From Staphylococcus intermedius NCTC 11048 (lineage in GTDB: Bacteria > Bacillota > Bacilli > Staphylococcales > Staphylococcaceae), in assembly GCF_002902385.1 (NCBI RefSeq), contig NZ_PPQH01000007.1, positions 1-51,566 on the forward strand: a stretch of 51,566 bases of DNA, written 5' to 3'. The translations under genes were made by a program, and so were the position numbers. Below the pieces are notes generated by a model. It ran no database searches. It was not told the DNA's origin and worked only from the letters and a program-made list of their open reading frames with translations. Shown one piece after another: positions 39,769 through 49,262 of the stretch (positions are counted from its first letter, which is position 1; each line of letters starts with the position of its first letter).

Positions 39769-40779
39769 TTATCCAATATAATTTTCCGTCCAATATGGCT
39801 GGCGTTGCGCATTAAAATCGACACCAATTCCAATTGTATTGACATTTTCATTCAAAATATTTTTACGGTGACCACTTGAGTTCATTAAGCCATGGTGTGC
39901 AAAAATCGCACTTGTTTGACCATATGCCAAATTTTCAGCTGCTGTCTGGTATTGATGGCCGTCCTTCTCTATACGATCAAATGGGGATTCTCCTTTTTGA
40001 TTATTATGATCAAAAAATTGATTTTCAGCCATATCTGTACTATGTTTACGCGCAGTCTGAGCCAATTGATTTGAATAACTTAGCGGTTGTAATCCTTTTT
40101 GAACTCTTTGCGCATTTAATAAATAGTAATCTTCTTTTTCAAAACTCTCTTGCAGATATTTTGAAGGCGCGGCATATTGACTGTTCAATCTATTTTCCAT
40201 TTGGTGACTGATTTGCATCAAACCTGTTAATTGATCGTTTTCATGTTGATCATAAAATACTGTTGTATAAATCCCGTCCTTATCAAAAATATCGTACTCA
40301 TCATTATCATTTTCGTATATCGTGCGACCTTTTTGAATGCCTTTGATTGGTTGACCGAGTTCTTTACGCACCATTTCTTTAGGTGTCCCGTATTTCACAC
40401 CACTTTTCGATGTCACCATGTTTTGATTTGTATATAACCCATGCACTTTATTATCCATATAACTGATCATCACAAAGTTACTAAAGTCTTGATGATAAAC
40501 TTTCCATTTTGTACCGTATTCATTCCCGATTTCTGACTCTGGTTGACCGAGTTTTTGTTCAACTTCATCACGACTCATGTTCATCTGAATATTTCTAATT
40601 GCAAAATTTTGCGATTTAGGTTTTTTAAGTGCGATTTCGTTCGTTTTACCTTCTACAAGTTGATCGATTTGTTGTGTAATCGGTGCAGCAATTTTAGAAA
40701 ATGTTTCATTCGGTTGAATAGGTATGAGTAATATAAGAATGATACCAATAACGGTTATTGAGAGAAATCTTTTAATCAT
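39769..40779 (-). CDS. CAP (SCP-like) domain protein with N-terminal anchor
   Basis: A 336-residue exported or membrane-anchored protein. A basic start (MIKRFLS) and hydrophobic stretch to about residue 23 form a signal anchor. A middle domain of about residues 60-200 carries two similar stretches (MSRDEVEQKLGQPESEIG and KYGTPKEMVRKELGQPIKG), the CAP-associated N-terminal domain. The C-terminal CAP fold has HSTDMAENQFFDHNNQKGESPFDRI and GHRKNILNENVNTIGIG, like YkwD-type proteins. Bacterial CAP proteins have no general known activity. TTG codons upstream are rejected: AAAGGAG stands seven bases before the ATG at 40779. It overlaps nothing and lies 12 bases after guaC, probably in the same transcript. 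Confidence 0.85.
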   Translation of the reverse strand: MIKRFLSITVIGIILILLIPIQPNETFSKIAAPITQQIDQLVEGKTNEIALKKPKSQNFAIRNIQMNMSRDEVEQKLGQPESEIGNEYGTKWKVYHQDFSNFVMISYMDNKVHGLYTNQNMVTSKSGVKYGTPKEMVRKELGQPIKGIQKGRTIYENDNDEYDIFDKDGIYTTVFYDQHENDQLTGLMQISHQMENRLNSQYAAPSKYLQESFEKEDYYLLNAQRVQKGLQPLSYSNQLAQTARKHSTDMAENQFFDHNNQKGESPFDRIEKDGHQYQTAAENLAYGQTSAIFAHHGLMNSSGHRKNILNENVNTIGIGVDFNAQRQPYWTENYIG

Positions 40780-40791
40780 CAACAACTCCTT

Positions 40792-41769
40792 TTAGTCACG
40801 GTCTCCATTAAAGATAGAATTGCGAACAATGACATAATCTACTTTTCTTAATGCGTCTACGTCTTTACCACCTGCATAAGAAATCGAGCTCTGTAAATCT
40901 TCTTGCATCTCTATAAGCGTATCTTGAAGTGATCCTTTATGTTCAACAAACATCTTTTTACCTTCAACATTTTTACGTTCACCTTTTTGATATTCCGATG
41001 CACTACCAAAATACTCTTTATATTTTTTACCTTCAATTTCAACAGTTTCGCCTGGTGATTCTTCATGAGCAGCAAAGAGTGAGCCAATCATAACCATTGA
41101 TGCACCAAAGCGTACGGATTTAGCAATGTCGCCATGTGTACGGATACCACCATCTGCAATAATAGGCTTGCGGGCTGCTTTACTACAATGATTGACTGCT
41201 GCTAATTGCCATCCGCCTGTCCCAAATCCAGTTTTAATTTTTGTGATACATACACGACCAGGACCGATGCCGACTTTCGTAGCATCAGCACCTGCATTTT
41301 CGAGTTCTCTCACGCCTTCAGGTGTACCGACATTTCCTGCAATGACGAAAGCTTCTGGCAAGTGTTTCTTAATATATTGAATCATTTCAATCACTTGATC
41401 TGAGTGACCATGTGCAATATCAATCGTTATATATTCTGGTGTTAAATGCTCTGCTTTTAGCGCATCAATAAAATCAAATTCTCCGGGTTTGACGCCTACA
41501 GAAATTGAAGCAAATAATCCTTTACTTTGCATTTTTTTAACAAATGGTAAACGTGCAGCTTCATCAAATCGGTGCATAATATAGAAGTAATCATTTTGTG
41601 CAAACCATTCAGCTAAGGATTCATTCATGACAGTTTGCATATTGGCTGGCACAACTGGCAATTTAAAACGTTTCGGTCCAAACTGAACAGATGTATCGAT
41701 TTCTGAACGGCTTTTCACGATACTTTTATTCGGGATGAGTTGAATGTCTTCATAATCAAAAATTTTCAT
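40792..41769 (-). CDS. guaC: GMP reductase
   Basis: A 325-residue IMPDH/GMPR-fold barrel enzyme that deaminates GMP to IMP with NADPH, recovering adenine nucleotides from guanine. The catalytic Cys loop is [18 protein letters not shown] near residues 166-185. The phosphate-binding motifs [10 protein letters not shown] and [12 protein letters not shown] follow. There are no CBS domains, and the C-terminal flap [15 protein letters not shown] is typical of GuaC rather than IMPDH. The family start [11 protein letters not shown] is the ATG at 41769 with AAGGGG upstream; the longer frame (from 41949) runs backwards through rpsN and is not real. Its promoter carries an inverted repeat described separately. 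Confidence 0.95.
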   Translation of the reverse strand: MKIFDYEDIQLIPNKSIVKSRSEIDTSVQFGPKRFKLPVVPANMQTVMNESLAEWFAQNDYFYIMHRFDEAARLPFVKKMQSKGLFASISVGVKPGEFDFIDALKAEHLTPEYITIDIAHGHSDQVIEMIQYIKKHLPEAFVIAGNVGTPEGVRELENAGADATKVGIGPGRVCITKIKTGFGTGGWQLAAVNHCSKAARKPIIADGGIRTHGDIAKSVRFGASMVMIGSLFAAHEESPGETVEIEGKKYKEYFGSASEYQKGERKNVEGKKMFVEHKGSLQDTLIEMQEDLQSSISYAGGKDVDALRKVDYVIVRNSIFNGDRD

Positions 41770-41791
41770 AAAAAAAGGCCCCTTTATCACA

Positions 41792-41833
41792 TTATTCCTT
41801 TGATAATATACTATCTTTAAGGAATAAAGTAAA
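41792..41833 (-). promoter_or_regulatory. guaC promoter with flanking 9-base inverted repeat
   Basis: On the minus strand TTTACT (41828-41833), 17 bases, TATATT (41805-41810). TTATTCCTT at 41792-41800 and AAGGAATAA at 41819-41827 are perfect inverted copies 18 bases apart. One arm abuts the -35 and the other lies at the start of transcription, so the repeat brackets the -10. This looks like an operator for a dimeric repressor. I cannot name the regulator. Confidence 0.55.
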
Positions 41834-41854
41834 ATAAAGAGGGGTAGGCACACT

Positions 41855-42124
41855 TTACCAACTTGATTTTTTAACGCCTGGAATTTGACCTTTATGTGCG
41901 TGTTCTCTAAAAGCAATACGAGACATTTCAAATTTACGTAGCACACCACGAGGTCGACCTGTTACTTTACATCTACGTGTTAAACGTGTAGGTGATGAAT
42001 CTCTCGGCAATTTTCTTAATGCTTCGTAGTCACCTTTTGCTTTTAATTCTCTACGTAATTCAGCATATTTTGCGACTAATGCTTCTCTTTTTTGTTCTTT
42101 TACAATTTTCGACTTTTTAGCCAT
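41855..42124 (-). CDS. rpsN: Ribosomal protein S14, zinc-independent form
   Basis: An 89-residue S14 with a single cysteine (Cys52) and none of the CxxC pairs that bind zinc in the 61-residue form. The conserved rRNA-binding end [29 protein letters not shown] is present, quoted here only to note its RPRG and SRIAFRE cores. Such C-minus paralogues replace the zinc form when zinc is scarce, sparing the metal. The ATG follows AAGGAGT. It is divergent from rpmG, with a Zur-type box over its promoter, which supports the zinc-limitation role. Confidence 0.95.
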   Translation of the reverse strand: MAKKSKIVKEQKREALVAKYAELRRELKAKGDYEALRKLPRDSSPTRLTRRCKVTGRPRGVLRKFEMSRIAFREHAHKGQIPGVKKSSW

Positions 42125-42142
42125 TTATATGAACACTCCTTA

Positions 42143-42196
42143 TAAATCGTAATCATTACGTTTTACATATTAGCATAAGTTTCTTCCAGTTGGCAA
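42143..42196 (-). promoter_or_regulatory. rpsN promoter with Zur-type box
   Basis: On the minus strand TTGCCA (42191-42196), 18 bases, TAATAT (42167-42172). Directly downstream at 42143-42165 is a 23-base near-palindrome, TAAATCGTAAT, one base, ATTACGTTTTA on the plus strand. It differs from the Bacillus/staphylococcal Zur consensus (arms TAAATCGTAAT and ATTACGATTTA) at one position. Zinc-loaded Zur bound here would block rpsN. Confidence 0.85.
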
Positions 42197-42224
42197 GACT
42201 TTAATCAATGAAATTAAAAAAGAG

Positions 42225-42278
42225 TTGGCAAAACGCCTGGCACGTGCTAAAATAATAAATCGTAATAGTTTCAATTTG
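42225..42278 (+). promoter_or_regulatory. rpmG promoter with second Zur-type box
   Basis: TTGGCA (42225-42230), 17 bases, TAAAAT (42248-42253). Immediately downstream at 42256-42278 is TAAATCGTAAT followed by AGTTTCAATTTG: a perfect left arm and a degenerate right arm. The layout mirrors the rpsN side, with the box just after the -10. Confidence 0.65.
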
Positions 42279-42295
42279 AAAAGGAGGGACTAGTC

Positions 42296-42445
42296 ATGCG
42301 CGTAAACGTAACTTTAGCATGTACTGAATGTGGTGACCGTAACTACATCACAACTAAAAACAAACGAACTAATCCTGAGCGTATTGAAATGATGAAGTAT
42401 TGCCCAAGATTAAACAAACACACTCTACACAGAGAAACAAAATAA
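42296..42445 (+). CDS. rpmG: Ribosomal protein L33
   Basis: A 49-residue L33 beginning [17 protein letters not shown], too short for simple length filters. AAGGAGGG precedes the ATG. It has the first CxxC (Cys9, Cys12) and Cys36 in KYCPR, but Arg39 where zinc-binding L33 has the fourth cysteine. Three cysteines suggest loss of full zinc binding, in line with the Zur-type box in its promoter and the divergent zinc-independent rpsN. S. aureus has an L33 with the same change, as I recall. It is followed at 42545 by a terminator. Confidence 0.93.
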   Translation: MRVNVTLACTECGDRNYITTKNKRTNPERIEMMKYCPRLNKHTLHRETK

Positions 42446-42544
42446 TCATAGTGGACGATCACTTGCATTGATGATGCGACGCTTTCTCGCAAGTTTATCT
42501 ATGCATTCGCACGCGTCACCTTGCTTATAATTAAAATACGACAC

Positions 42545-42580
42545 AAGTCAAATGATATTGTACATCATTTGACTTTTTTA
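42545..42580 (+). terminator. Terminator after rpmG
   Basis: AAGTCAAATGAT pairs perfectly with ATCATTTGACTT and TTTTTATTTA follows. It lies 100 bases beyond the rpmG stop. Bases 42446-42544 hold another short inverted repeat (ACTTGC/GCAAGT) but no gene, and 42581-42731 hold nothing recognised. Confidence 0.88.
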
Positions 42581-42731
42581 TTTACTTTATCATAATGCAT
42601 CTTTTCTTCATATTTACTACAAATTGCTTATACATATGATTGCTTGATGCAAGTATCCATCTTACACGAACTGTTTGATACACTTTTTCAACCGCTAAAA
42701 TATTTTATCGCTTTAAAGTCACAAATTTTTA

Positions 42732-42760
42732 TTGAAACTCACCCTCTTTACAAGTAAAAT
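42732..42760 (+). promoter_or_regulatory. Promoter of the amino acid permease
   Basis: TTGAAA (42732-42737), 17 bases, TAAAAT (42755-42760), giving a leader of about 28 bases to the ATG at 42795. No riboswitch or T-box is present in that space. Confidence 0.78.
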
Positions 42761-42794
42761 ATATAGAAAGCTAACTGTTGAGGAGAAGATATGT

Positions 42795-44246
42795 ATGGAA
42801 GAAAAGAATTTAAGTAGAGGTCTCCAGTCAAGGCATATTACAATGATTGCCATTGGGGGCGCGATTGGTACAGGGCTCTTTGTCGCAACTGGCGGTGTCA
42901 TTGCACAAGCTGGTCCAGGCGGTGCAATACTAGCCTATTTAGTTATCGGGGTGATGTTATACTTTTTAATGTCATCAATAGGAGAAATGGCAACTTTTTA
43001 CCCTGTGTCTGGGGCATTTAGTAGTTATGCCAATCGTTTTGTAGACCCATCTTTAGGTTTTACGATGGGTTGGTTATATTGGACAATTTGGTCTTTAGTC
43101 ACAAGTGTTGATATTATCGTTGCATCAAGTGTCATCAATTATTGGGATGCATTTCATTTCTTCTCACCGCTTGTATGGAGTTTAATCTTTTTAGTATTAT
43201 TATTTTTAATTAACATCTTTACTGTTAAAGCGTTTGGTGAAGCTGAGTTCTGGCTTTCTTTAATTAAAGTCGTCATAATCATTATTTTCATTATCTTAGG
43301 TATTTTAATGATTTTCGGTATTTTAGGTGGGCATTATTATGGCTTTAAAAACTTTACAACTGGCGAAGCACCATTTGTTGGCGGCATTTCTGGATTTTTA
43401 AGTGTCTTATTAATTGCAGGGTTTTCCGTTGGTGGGACTGAGGTTGTTGCAGTAACAGCAGGAGAATCAAATAATCCGAAAACATCAATGCCACGTGCAA
43501 TCAAACAAGTTTTTTGGAGAATTTTATTATTCTATGTATTGTCTATCGCAGTCATTTCAGCCATCTTAGCCTATACAGACCCAACATTACTGAATCAAAG
43601 TGGTTCTATCGCACAAAGTCCATTTACGATTGTTTTTGATAGAGTCGGTATCGCTTTTGCAGCTTCTGTCATTAATGCGGTCATTTTAACATCATTACTT
43701 TCAGCTGCAAACTCAGGTGTCTTTACGACAAGTCGTATGTTGTACTCTTTAAGTCAAGACGGACAAGCACCAAAATTTTTAGGTAAAATTAATAGCCGTT
43801 CACAATTGCCATTACGCGCTTTATATACAACTTTTATTTTTATTGCAGCTGTAACAATTTACGCAAACTTTAATCCACAAAGTGTCATGGGCTTACTCAA
43901 CATTATCGGTGCCCTCGTCACATTTGTTTGGGCTTCAAGTATTATTGCACAAATCAGATTACGACGCGCGATTAAAAAGCAAAACAAAGATATTAATCAA
44001 TTGTTACCTTACCAAGCACCATTTTACCCGGTAGGTCCAATTATCGTTATCGCCACATTATTATTTTTAATTTTCGGTAGTTCAGCAGAAGCCTTTGTTC
44101 ATTTTGATTTAGCGAAATTAGCGCAAAACTTTTTACCTATTTTCATTTTAATACTCGTTTATATTGTTCATAAGTTGATTCATAAAACACGTATTATTCC
44201 ACTTGAAGAAATCGATTTAAGTGAACATGAATCTTATCGCGAATAG
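42795..44246 (+). CDS. Amino acid permease, APC family (LysP-like)
   Basis: A 483-residue transporter with twelve predicted helices. The first helix carries the APC substrate motif AIGGAIGTGLFVATG (about residues 20-34), and EVVAVTAGESNNP and RAIKQVFWRIL after helix 6 are the usual amino-acid permease signatures. Overall resemblance is to lysine-specific permease LysP and related basic amino acid carriers; substrate is an inference. The ATG at 42795 follows GAGGAG at nine bases. Earlier in-frame codons back to 42732 fall in the promoter. The C-terminus is short and charged. A terminator follows. Confidence 0.88.
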   Translation: MEEKNLSRGLQSRHITMIAIGGAIGTGLFVATGGVIAQAGPGGAILAYLVIGVMLYFLMSSIGEMATFYPVSGAFSSYANRFVDPSLGFTMGWLYWTIWSLVTSVDIIVASSVINYWDAFHFFSPLVWSLIFLVLLFLINIFTVKAFGEAEFWLSLIKVVIIIIFIILGILMIFGILGGHYYGFKNFTTGEAPFVGGISGFLSVLLIAGFSVGGTEVVAVTAGESNNPKTSMPRAIKQVFWRILLFYVLSIAVISAILAYTDPTLLNQSGSIAQSPFTIVFDRVGIAFAASVINAVILTSLLSAANSGVFTTSRMLYSLSQDGQAPKFLGKINSRSQLPLRALYTTFIFIAAVTIYANFNPQSVMGLLNIIGALVTFVWASSIIAQIRLRRAIKKQNKDINQLLPYQAPFYPVGPIIVIATLLFLIFGSSAEAFVHFDLAKLAQNFLPIFILILVYIVHKLIHKTRIIPLEEIDLSEHESYRE

Positions 44247-44255
44247 TATTGAGCT

Positions 44256-44286
44256 AAAGAGCCTTGTTTTCAGGGCTCTTTTTTAG
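44256..44286 (+). terminator. Terminator after the permease
   Basis: AAAGAGCC pairs with GGCTCTTT, extended by TTG/CAG, with TTTTTT beyond. Confidence 0.9.
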
Positions 44287-44422
44287 TTCACGCTTCTGCC
44301 AACGATGACGATCCAATTGCATATAAAGGTGCGCATTTTATTAAAAAATATGTATATTCCGTTTCCTACATATTGTCATTTCATGTATAATTAAATTAAT
44401 AAATTGTAAAGGTGGGCACGTG

Positions 44423-44737
44423 ATGATAGGACAAACAAACCTTTTCGATGATGTTTTAAAGACTGAAGAACGCTTTGTCATTGTGGTACAAGTTTTAGAA
44501 GAGAAAAATGGGAATTTGTTGAAACGTACTTTACGAGAATACAGCAGTTTAACGCACGAACAAATGGAAAGTTTGTTTCAACATTTAAAAGAGTTGTATT
44601 TGGAGACTGATTTTGAGCCGTCTCAATCGGCATTTGCCATCACCGTTTACACAAATTTAGATTATGCAGCAGACCAAGTGTACGCACATATTAAGCGTCA
44701 CCGTGGCAAACATGAATGGACACATACCGCGAAATAG
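44423..44737 (+). CDS. Conserved small staphylococcal protein, function unknown
   Basis: A 104-residue soluble protein with a mixed alpha/beta pattern: MIGQTNLFDDVLKTEERFVI at the start, then a strand-helix stretch and a basic end (HIKRHRGKHEWTHTAK). No transmembrane segment, signal or catalytic motif is visible. I do not recognise the family with certainty. The ATG at 44423 is preferred over GTG at 44420; AAGGTGG lies upstream. It has a terminator on both sides, so it is a single-gene unit. Convergent with the HAD phosphatase. Confidence 0.75.
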   Translation: MIGQTNLFDDVLKTEERFVIVVQVLEEKNGNLLKRTLREYSSLTHEQMESLFQHLKELYLETDFEPSQSAFAITVYTNLDYAADQVYAHIKRHRGKHEWTHTAK

Positions 44738-44741
44738 CTAA

Positions 44742-44779
44742 AAAAAGAAGTGCTCTGTTGAAGGGCACTTCTTTTTTAT
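44742..44779. terminator. Bidirectional terminator
   Basis: AAAAGAAGTGCTCT pairs with GGGCACTTCTTTT, with T-runs on both strands, between convergent genes. Confidence 0.92.
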
Positions 44780-44816
44780 TACATTAAACAGCTATTCAAA
44801 TGCTACATGCGCCTCA

Positions 44817-45620
44817 TTATGACAATATTTGATCTAATGCATATGGAATGCCATCTTCATCGTGGCTTTTAGTAATCATATGTGCATAAGATTTCACTTC
44901 GTCTGACGCATTATCCATCGCCACTGCTTTTCCGACAACTTTAAACATTTCGATATCATTCGCACTGTCCCCGAAAGCAACCATTTTATTAACATCTAAA
45001 TCTAAACGTTCTGCTAATTTTTTAATAGCTTCACCTTTAGATACACCTTTACTCATAAATTCAAGGAAAAATGGTTTGCTTGTTGTCATGTCAACATCCT
45101 CATCAAATTCGCCCTTCGTTTGATTGATCAATTCTGCAATATGGTCTTCATAATCGACGCCCATGACTTTAGGTACCGCTTCTTGAATATAGTCTTTAAT
45201 ATCGGCCACTTTTTTCATTGGAAGTCCAGTCAATTCAGATTCAATATTCATATATTCATGTTCACCTTCATAAATAATCGTATCATCATGATAAGTTAAT
45301 ACGAAAAGTTTATGTTCACGGCAAAAGTCTACAATTTTATCGAATTCTGCTTTTTCAATCACTTTTTTCGAAACAATTTCTTCACTAGAGAGTTCAATGG
45401 TTTGTGCACCGTTATAACTCATGATATAACTTCCAAATTCATCCATCTTTAATGCCTTGGCAGTCGGTATCATCCCCGCTGTTGGACGCCCTGAAGCAAG
45501 TGCGATTTTTACGCCATTTTTTTGAAGCAATAATAGATATGCTTTTGTTTTATCAGAGACACGGTTTTCGGAAGTCATTAACGTATCATCCATGTCCATC
45601 ACGACTAAATCTGGTTTCAT
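44817..45620 (-). CDS. Cof-type HAD-IIB hydrolase
   Basis: A 267-residue HAD phosphatase of the Cof/YidA group. Motif I is VMDMDDTL with nucleophile Asp9 and acid/base Asp11 (DMDDT). Motif II is ASGRP near residue 42, motif III the Lys near 195 (KGEAIKKLAER), and motif IV GDSANDIEMF near 216. The type IIB cap lies between motifs II and III. Such enzymes remove phosphate from sugar phosphates, FMN or pyridoxal phosphate; the substrate is not predictable. AAAGGAG precedes the ATG. It is single, between the conserved small gene and the threonine operon. Confidence 0.92.
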   Translation of the reverse strand: MKPDLVVMDMDDTLMTSENRVSDKTKAYLLLLQKNGVKIALASGRPTAGMIPTAKALKMDEFGSYIMSYNGAQTIELSSEEIVSKKVIEKAEFDKIVDFCREHKLFVLTYHDDTIIYEGEHEYMNIESELTGLPMKKVADIKDYIQEAVPKVMGVDYEDHIAELINQTKGEFDEDVDMTTSKPFFLEFMSKGVSKGEAIKKLAERLDLDVNKMVAFGDSANDIEMFKVVGKAVAMDNASDEVKSYAHMITKSHDEDGIPYALDQILS

Positions 45621-45747
45621 CTCGAAAAACTCCTTTCAATTTGATTTTATCTTACACTAAACAGCAGTAAATTCAAAATGAAAGAAGCTTACATTGACGC
45701 GCAACTATCAATCTTTATAATGCTCTTATTTCAATGCGAAATAACAG

Positions 45748-45784
45748 AAAAGACTAAGAGACATTTAAGTTCCCCTAGTCTTTT
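45748..45784 (-). terminator. Terminator of the hom-thrC-thrB operon
   Basis: AAAAGACTA pairs with TAGTCTTTT across a loop of about 19 bases, with TTTTCTG on the minus strand. It lies 14 bases past the thrB stop. Confidence 0.82.
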
Positions 45785-45797
45785 CAATAGCTATCAT

Positions 45798-46721
45798 TCA
45801 ATTAAAGTGATGCGTCACTTTCGATACAACACCTGATGTATTCACTGTCACAAGCTCAGAATGACAATTTTCAACCTGTCGTCGTAACGCTCGCACAAGT
45901 GGACCGCTATTTTCCTTTTTAATCATGGTTAAAATGGTTGGACCAGCACCGGAAATGACAGTCGCATAAGCATCATGGTCATGCGCAATTCTTTTAACCG
46001 CTTCAAAGTCTTGAATTAAATGCTGACGATACGGTTCATGTAGGCCATCTTGTTCCATCATTTGACCCGCAAGTTCATAATGATGTTGAATAAAAGCGCT
46101 AATCATTGTATTGCTAATTGCGCTATATTTGACAGCATCTTGATGTGTAATGCTATCTGGTAAAACTTTTCTCGCCTCTACTGTTTCAAGTTCGTACTCG
46201 GGTATTGAAATGATGAAATCCACATCTGGTACTTCAATATGTGCAATACGCGTGACCTTTGTCTCAGCATGGTGATAGCCCACGACTAATCCACCATAAA
46301 TCGTTGGCGCAACATTATCTGGATGCCCTTCAATTTGCGTCGCTAATTGTAATAATTCGTACTGTGACAACTCAATATCTCCAAAATAATTGGCGATGAA
46401 TAAAGCCCCTACCAACGCTGAAGCAGATGAACCTAAGCCACGTGCTAACGGAATATCACTGTACATATTAATTTCGAGTGCGGGTAAAGTCACATCATAT
46501 TCCGCAGCGACTTGTTGTGCAATTTTATAAACGTAATGGGTTTCGTCTTCAGGCAAGCCAACGAGATGTGGACCGTTGTGAATAAAGCGCCATTTCTCTC
46601 CCTCAATCACATGCGCATCAATACGTAAAAATTTGTTAAGGGCCATGCCAATGGAATCAAATCCGCAGCCTAAGTTCGCCGTTGAAGCCGGAATCTCTAA
46701 ATGCAATTGTCTTTTTATCAT
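45798..46721 (-). CDS. thrB: Homoserine kinase
   Basis: A 307-residue GHMP kinase that phosphorylates homoserine with ATP, the fourth step of threonine synthesis from aspartate. The N-terminal strand [16 protein letters not shown] (residues 10-25) and the ATP loop [17 protein letters not shown] near 91 define the family. The C-terminal [10 protein letters not shown] near 265 is motif III. Its ATG overlaps the thrC stop by four bases (ATGA), so the two are translationally coupled. It is last in the operon hom-thrC-thrB. Confidence 0.96.
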   Translation of the reverse strand: MIKRQLHLEIPASTANLGCGFDSIGMALNKFLRIDAHVIEGEKWRFIHNGPHLVGLPEDETHYVYKIAQQVAAEYDVTLPALEINMYSDIPLARGLGSSASALVGALFIANYFGDIELSQYELLQLATQIEGHPDNVAPTIYGGLVVGYHHAETKVTRIAHIEVPDVDFIISIPEYELETVEARKVLPDSITHQDAVKYSAISNTMISAFIQHHYELAGQMMEQDGLHEPYRQHLIQDFEAVKRIAHDHDAYATVISGAGPTILTMIKKENSGPLVRALRRQVENCHSELVTVNTSGVVSKVTHHFN

Positions 46722-47782
46722 TTTAACGCGTCCTTAATGTATTGAACGATACTTTCTTTATGATTAGGTAATGCTTGAATTGGATTTTCTAATAACCCGA
46801 TTGCTGTATCTGGATCTTTCAAACCATTCCCCGTTAATACTGCGACCACTTTTTTACCTTGAGGCAATTTTCCTTGGCGATGCAATTTAATCAGTCCTGC
46901 AATAGATGCATTACTTGCAGGTTCACTGAAAATCCCTTCTTTAGATGTCATCAATTGATAGGCTTCTAAAATTTCTTCATCAGTGACCGCGTCAATCAGG
47001 CCATCTGATTCTTCAATTGCTTGAACTGCTTGCTTCCAACTTGCTGGATTACCGATACGAATCGCAGTTGCAATCGTTTCAGGATTTTTAACGACTTGGT
47101 TGTTAACGATAGGTGCTGCTCCAGCCGCTTGGAATCCAAACATCTGTGGTAAACCTGTTTGATATTTCTCCTCATATGTTTTAAAACCTTTCCAATAAGC
47201 TGTAATATTTCCGGCATTACCAACAGGAATCACTAAAATATCTGGTGCTTGATCTTCTAATTGCTCAACAATTTCAAAGGCACTTGTTTTTTGACCTTCA
47301 ATACGATATGGATTGACTGAGTTCACTAACTCGATTTCTCCATCTTCAGCCACTTCTTTAACAATTTCTAATGCTTCGTCAAAGTTCCCTTCAATTGAGA
47401 TGATTTCCGCACCATACATGACCGCTTGTGATAATTTCCCTAATGCAATCTTACCTTCAGGGATTACGACAATCGCTTTCAAACCTGCACGCGCTGCATA
47501 TGCCGCAGCAGAAGCAGATGTATTCCCAGTTGAGGCACAGATGACCATTTTCTTGCCTTGTTCTTTCGCTTTCGTTACCGCCATCACCATTCCACGGTCT
47601 TTAAATGAACCGGTTGGATTAGCACCTTCATATTTGACATACAGTTCAATGCCTAACATTTCTGAAATCGTATCACAATAAATGAGTGGCGTGTGTCCTT
47701 CATTTAATGTCACTTTCGGCGTGTTTTCATCTACTGGCAGAAATGCTTTGTATTCTTCAACAAGACCTTTCCATAATTTCAT
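46718..47782 (-). CDS. thrC: Threonine synthase
   Basis: A 354-residue PLP enzyme turning O-phosphohomoserine into threonine. The PLP lysine is in [11 protein letters not shown] near residue 60, and the phosphate-binding [17 protein letters not shown] follows; only short parts of it are needed: [19 protein letters not shown] near 190 is the second PLP contact. I place the start at 47782, ten bases after AAGGAG; ATG at 47788, overlapping the hom stop as TGATG, is a close alternative giving two more residues. The order hom-thrC-thrB matches Bacillus and S. aureus. Confidence 0.95.
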   Translation of the reverse strand: MKLWKGLVEEYKAFLPVDENTPKVTLNEGHTPLIYCDTISEMLGIELYVKYEGANPTGSFKDRGMVMAVTKAKEQGKKMVICASTGNTSASAAAYAARAGLKAIVVIPEGKIALGKLSQAVMYGAEIISIEGNFDEALEIVKEVAEDGEIELVNSVNPYRIEGQKTSAFEIVEQLEDQAPDILVIPVGNAGNITAYWKGFKTYEEKYQTGLPQMFGFQAAGAAPIVNNQVVKNPETIATAIRIGNPASWKQAVQAIEESDGLIDAVTDEEILEAYQLMTSKEGIFSEPASNASIAGLIKLHRQGKLPQGKKVVAVLTGNGLKDPDTAIGLLENPIQALPNHKESIVQYIKDALK

Positions 47783-47787
47783 ACTCA

Positions 47788-49071
47788 TCAAACTCCTTCA
47801 ACTGGATAAATTTTTTCAACTTGATATTGGGCTTCTTGTTCAACATAAGATGTCGGTTCAGTATCAATGCCTACCACAATCGCTGCAAATGTTGTCGGTG
47901 AGAGTTCAATGACTTGGAGCGATTTATGGAATGGTAAGTGACTTTTTATAGTCGCTTCCACTTGTTTGAGTGGCACTTCAGGTGTATTCACGACAAAATA
48001 GTAACTTTCTTTATCTTTTAATGTTACAGTCTCACCATCGTCCATCATTTCTTTCGTTGCTTCAGTTTTTAATTCAAAGTGAGGCGGTAATGTGTGCAAG
48101 TTCGATTCGAATTGTAATGCAACATTCAGTAAATCACTCACAACTGCAGAACCTGTTGCTAAACTTCCTGCACCTTTACCGTAAAACATTGTCTCACCCA
48201 CTGCATCACCAATCACGTATATTGCGTTGTACTCATTTTCGACTGCTGCGAGTTGATGCGTATTTGCAATAAGTGTTGGACGTACGGAAGCATCAATTTT
48301 ACCTTGCGCATAGGAGCCTTTACCAATGAGCTTAATTTTATATCCTAAAGCCTTTGCGGCATCGATGTCTTGCGGTGTCACACCACTGATTCCTTCTGTT
48401 TTAACGTCATTTAATGTAATGACCTGATTGAATGATAAATATGATGTAATCACTACTTTACGTGCTGCATCGATACCTTCAACGTCATCAGTTGGGTCTG
48501 CTTCAGCAAAACCAAGTGCTTGTGCTTCTTGCAATGCGGCTTCATATGGTGCGCCTTCTTCAGTCATCTTTGTCAATATAAAGTTAGAAGTACCATTGAA
48601 AATTCCCATAAATTTGCTAATGTTGTTCGCATTTAATCCGTTGTTAATAGCGTTGACAATTGGGATGCCCCCAGCGACACTTGCTTCATATTTAAGCGCA
48701 ACACCATTTGCTTCAGCTAAATCTTCCAAGACACGAAGGTGTACCGCTAATAAATCTTTATTGGCAGTAATCACATGTTTCTGTTGACTTAATGCTGCTT
48801 TTAACCAGTCAACTGTCGGTTCAATACCACCCATCACCTCAATGATAATATCCACTTCGTTATCATTTAATATGTCATTCACATCTTCCGTTAAATGATA
48901 ACGTGAAATGTTCAGTGGCCGCTTTTTTGATTTATCTCGAACCAAAATATGTTTAATTTGAATATCTTTTTGTATCGTTTCTTTAATTTGCTGATGGTTC
49001 TCTTCTATAATCTTAACGACACCTGAACCGACAGTCCCTAATCCTAATAATGCAACATTAAGCTGTTTCAT
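47788..49071 (-). CDS. hom: Homoserine dehydrogenase
   Basis: A 427-residue enzyme reducing aspartate semialdehyde to homoserine with NAD(P)H. The Rossmann motif is [10 protein letters not shown] at residues 10-19. The substrate domain has [13 protein letters not shown] near 145 and [11 protein letters not shown] near 175, followed by [17 protein letters not shown]-terminal ACT-like domain from about residue 345 ([19 protein letters not shown]) should give threonine feedback. It leads the operon, divergent from aspartate kinase; the shared 191-base gap puts the first and third steps of the pathway under one control region. Confidence 0.96.
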   Translation of the reverse strand: MKQLNVALLGLGTVGSGVVKIIEENHQQIKETIQKDIQIKHILVRDKSKKRPLNISRYHLTEDVNDILNDNEVDIIIEVMGGIEPTVDWLKAALSQQKHVITANKDLLAVHLRVLEDLAEANGVALKYEASVAGGIPIVNAINNGLNANNISKFMGIFNGTSNFILTKMTEEGAPYEAALQEAQALGFAEADPTDDVEGIDAARKVVITSYLSFNQVITLNDVKTEGISGVTPQDIDAAKALGYKIKLIGKGSYAQGKIDASVRPTLIANTHQLAAVENEYNAIYVIGDAVGETMFYGKGAGSLATGSAVVSDLLNVALQFESNLHTLPPHFELKTEATKEMMDDGETVTLKDKESYYFVVNTPEVPLKQVEATIKSHLPFHKSLQVIELSPTTFAAIVVGIDTEPTSYVEQEAQYQVEKIYPVEGV

Positions 49072-49262
49072 TTATCTTCCCTCCAAATCAAATCTGATGA
49101 AATTACTCATGTTCTATTGAAATATATGTAAATATGGTTTAGTATAAATTCATTCACAAAGTTTGTAAAGTTCTAAAAATTTAGAAAAGACAGTTCCATT
49201 TTACCATTAGTTTTGGTTAATTTGAATAGGTATCTCATTTTATAGAAAGGTTGTCTAAGGTT

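Noticed and set aside
41770..41949. N-terminal extension of guaC
   Set aside because: It is an open frame that runs antiparallel-free through the rpsN gene on the same strand and through the guaC promoter; the family start and ribosome site are at 41769.
49176..49190. CodY-like sequence between hom and aspartate kinase
   Set aside because: AAAATTTAGAAAAGA has five mismatches to AATTTTCWGAAAATT, which is no better than chance in AT-rich DNA, although CodY control of this pathway would be reasonable.
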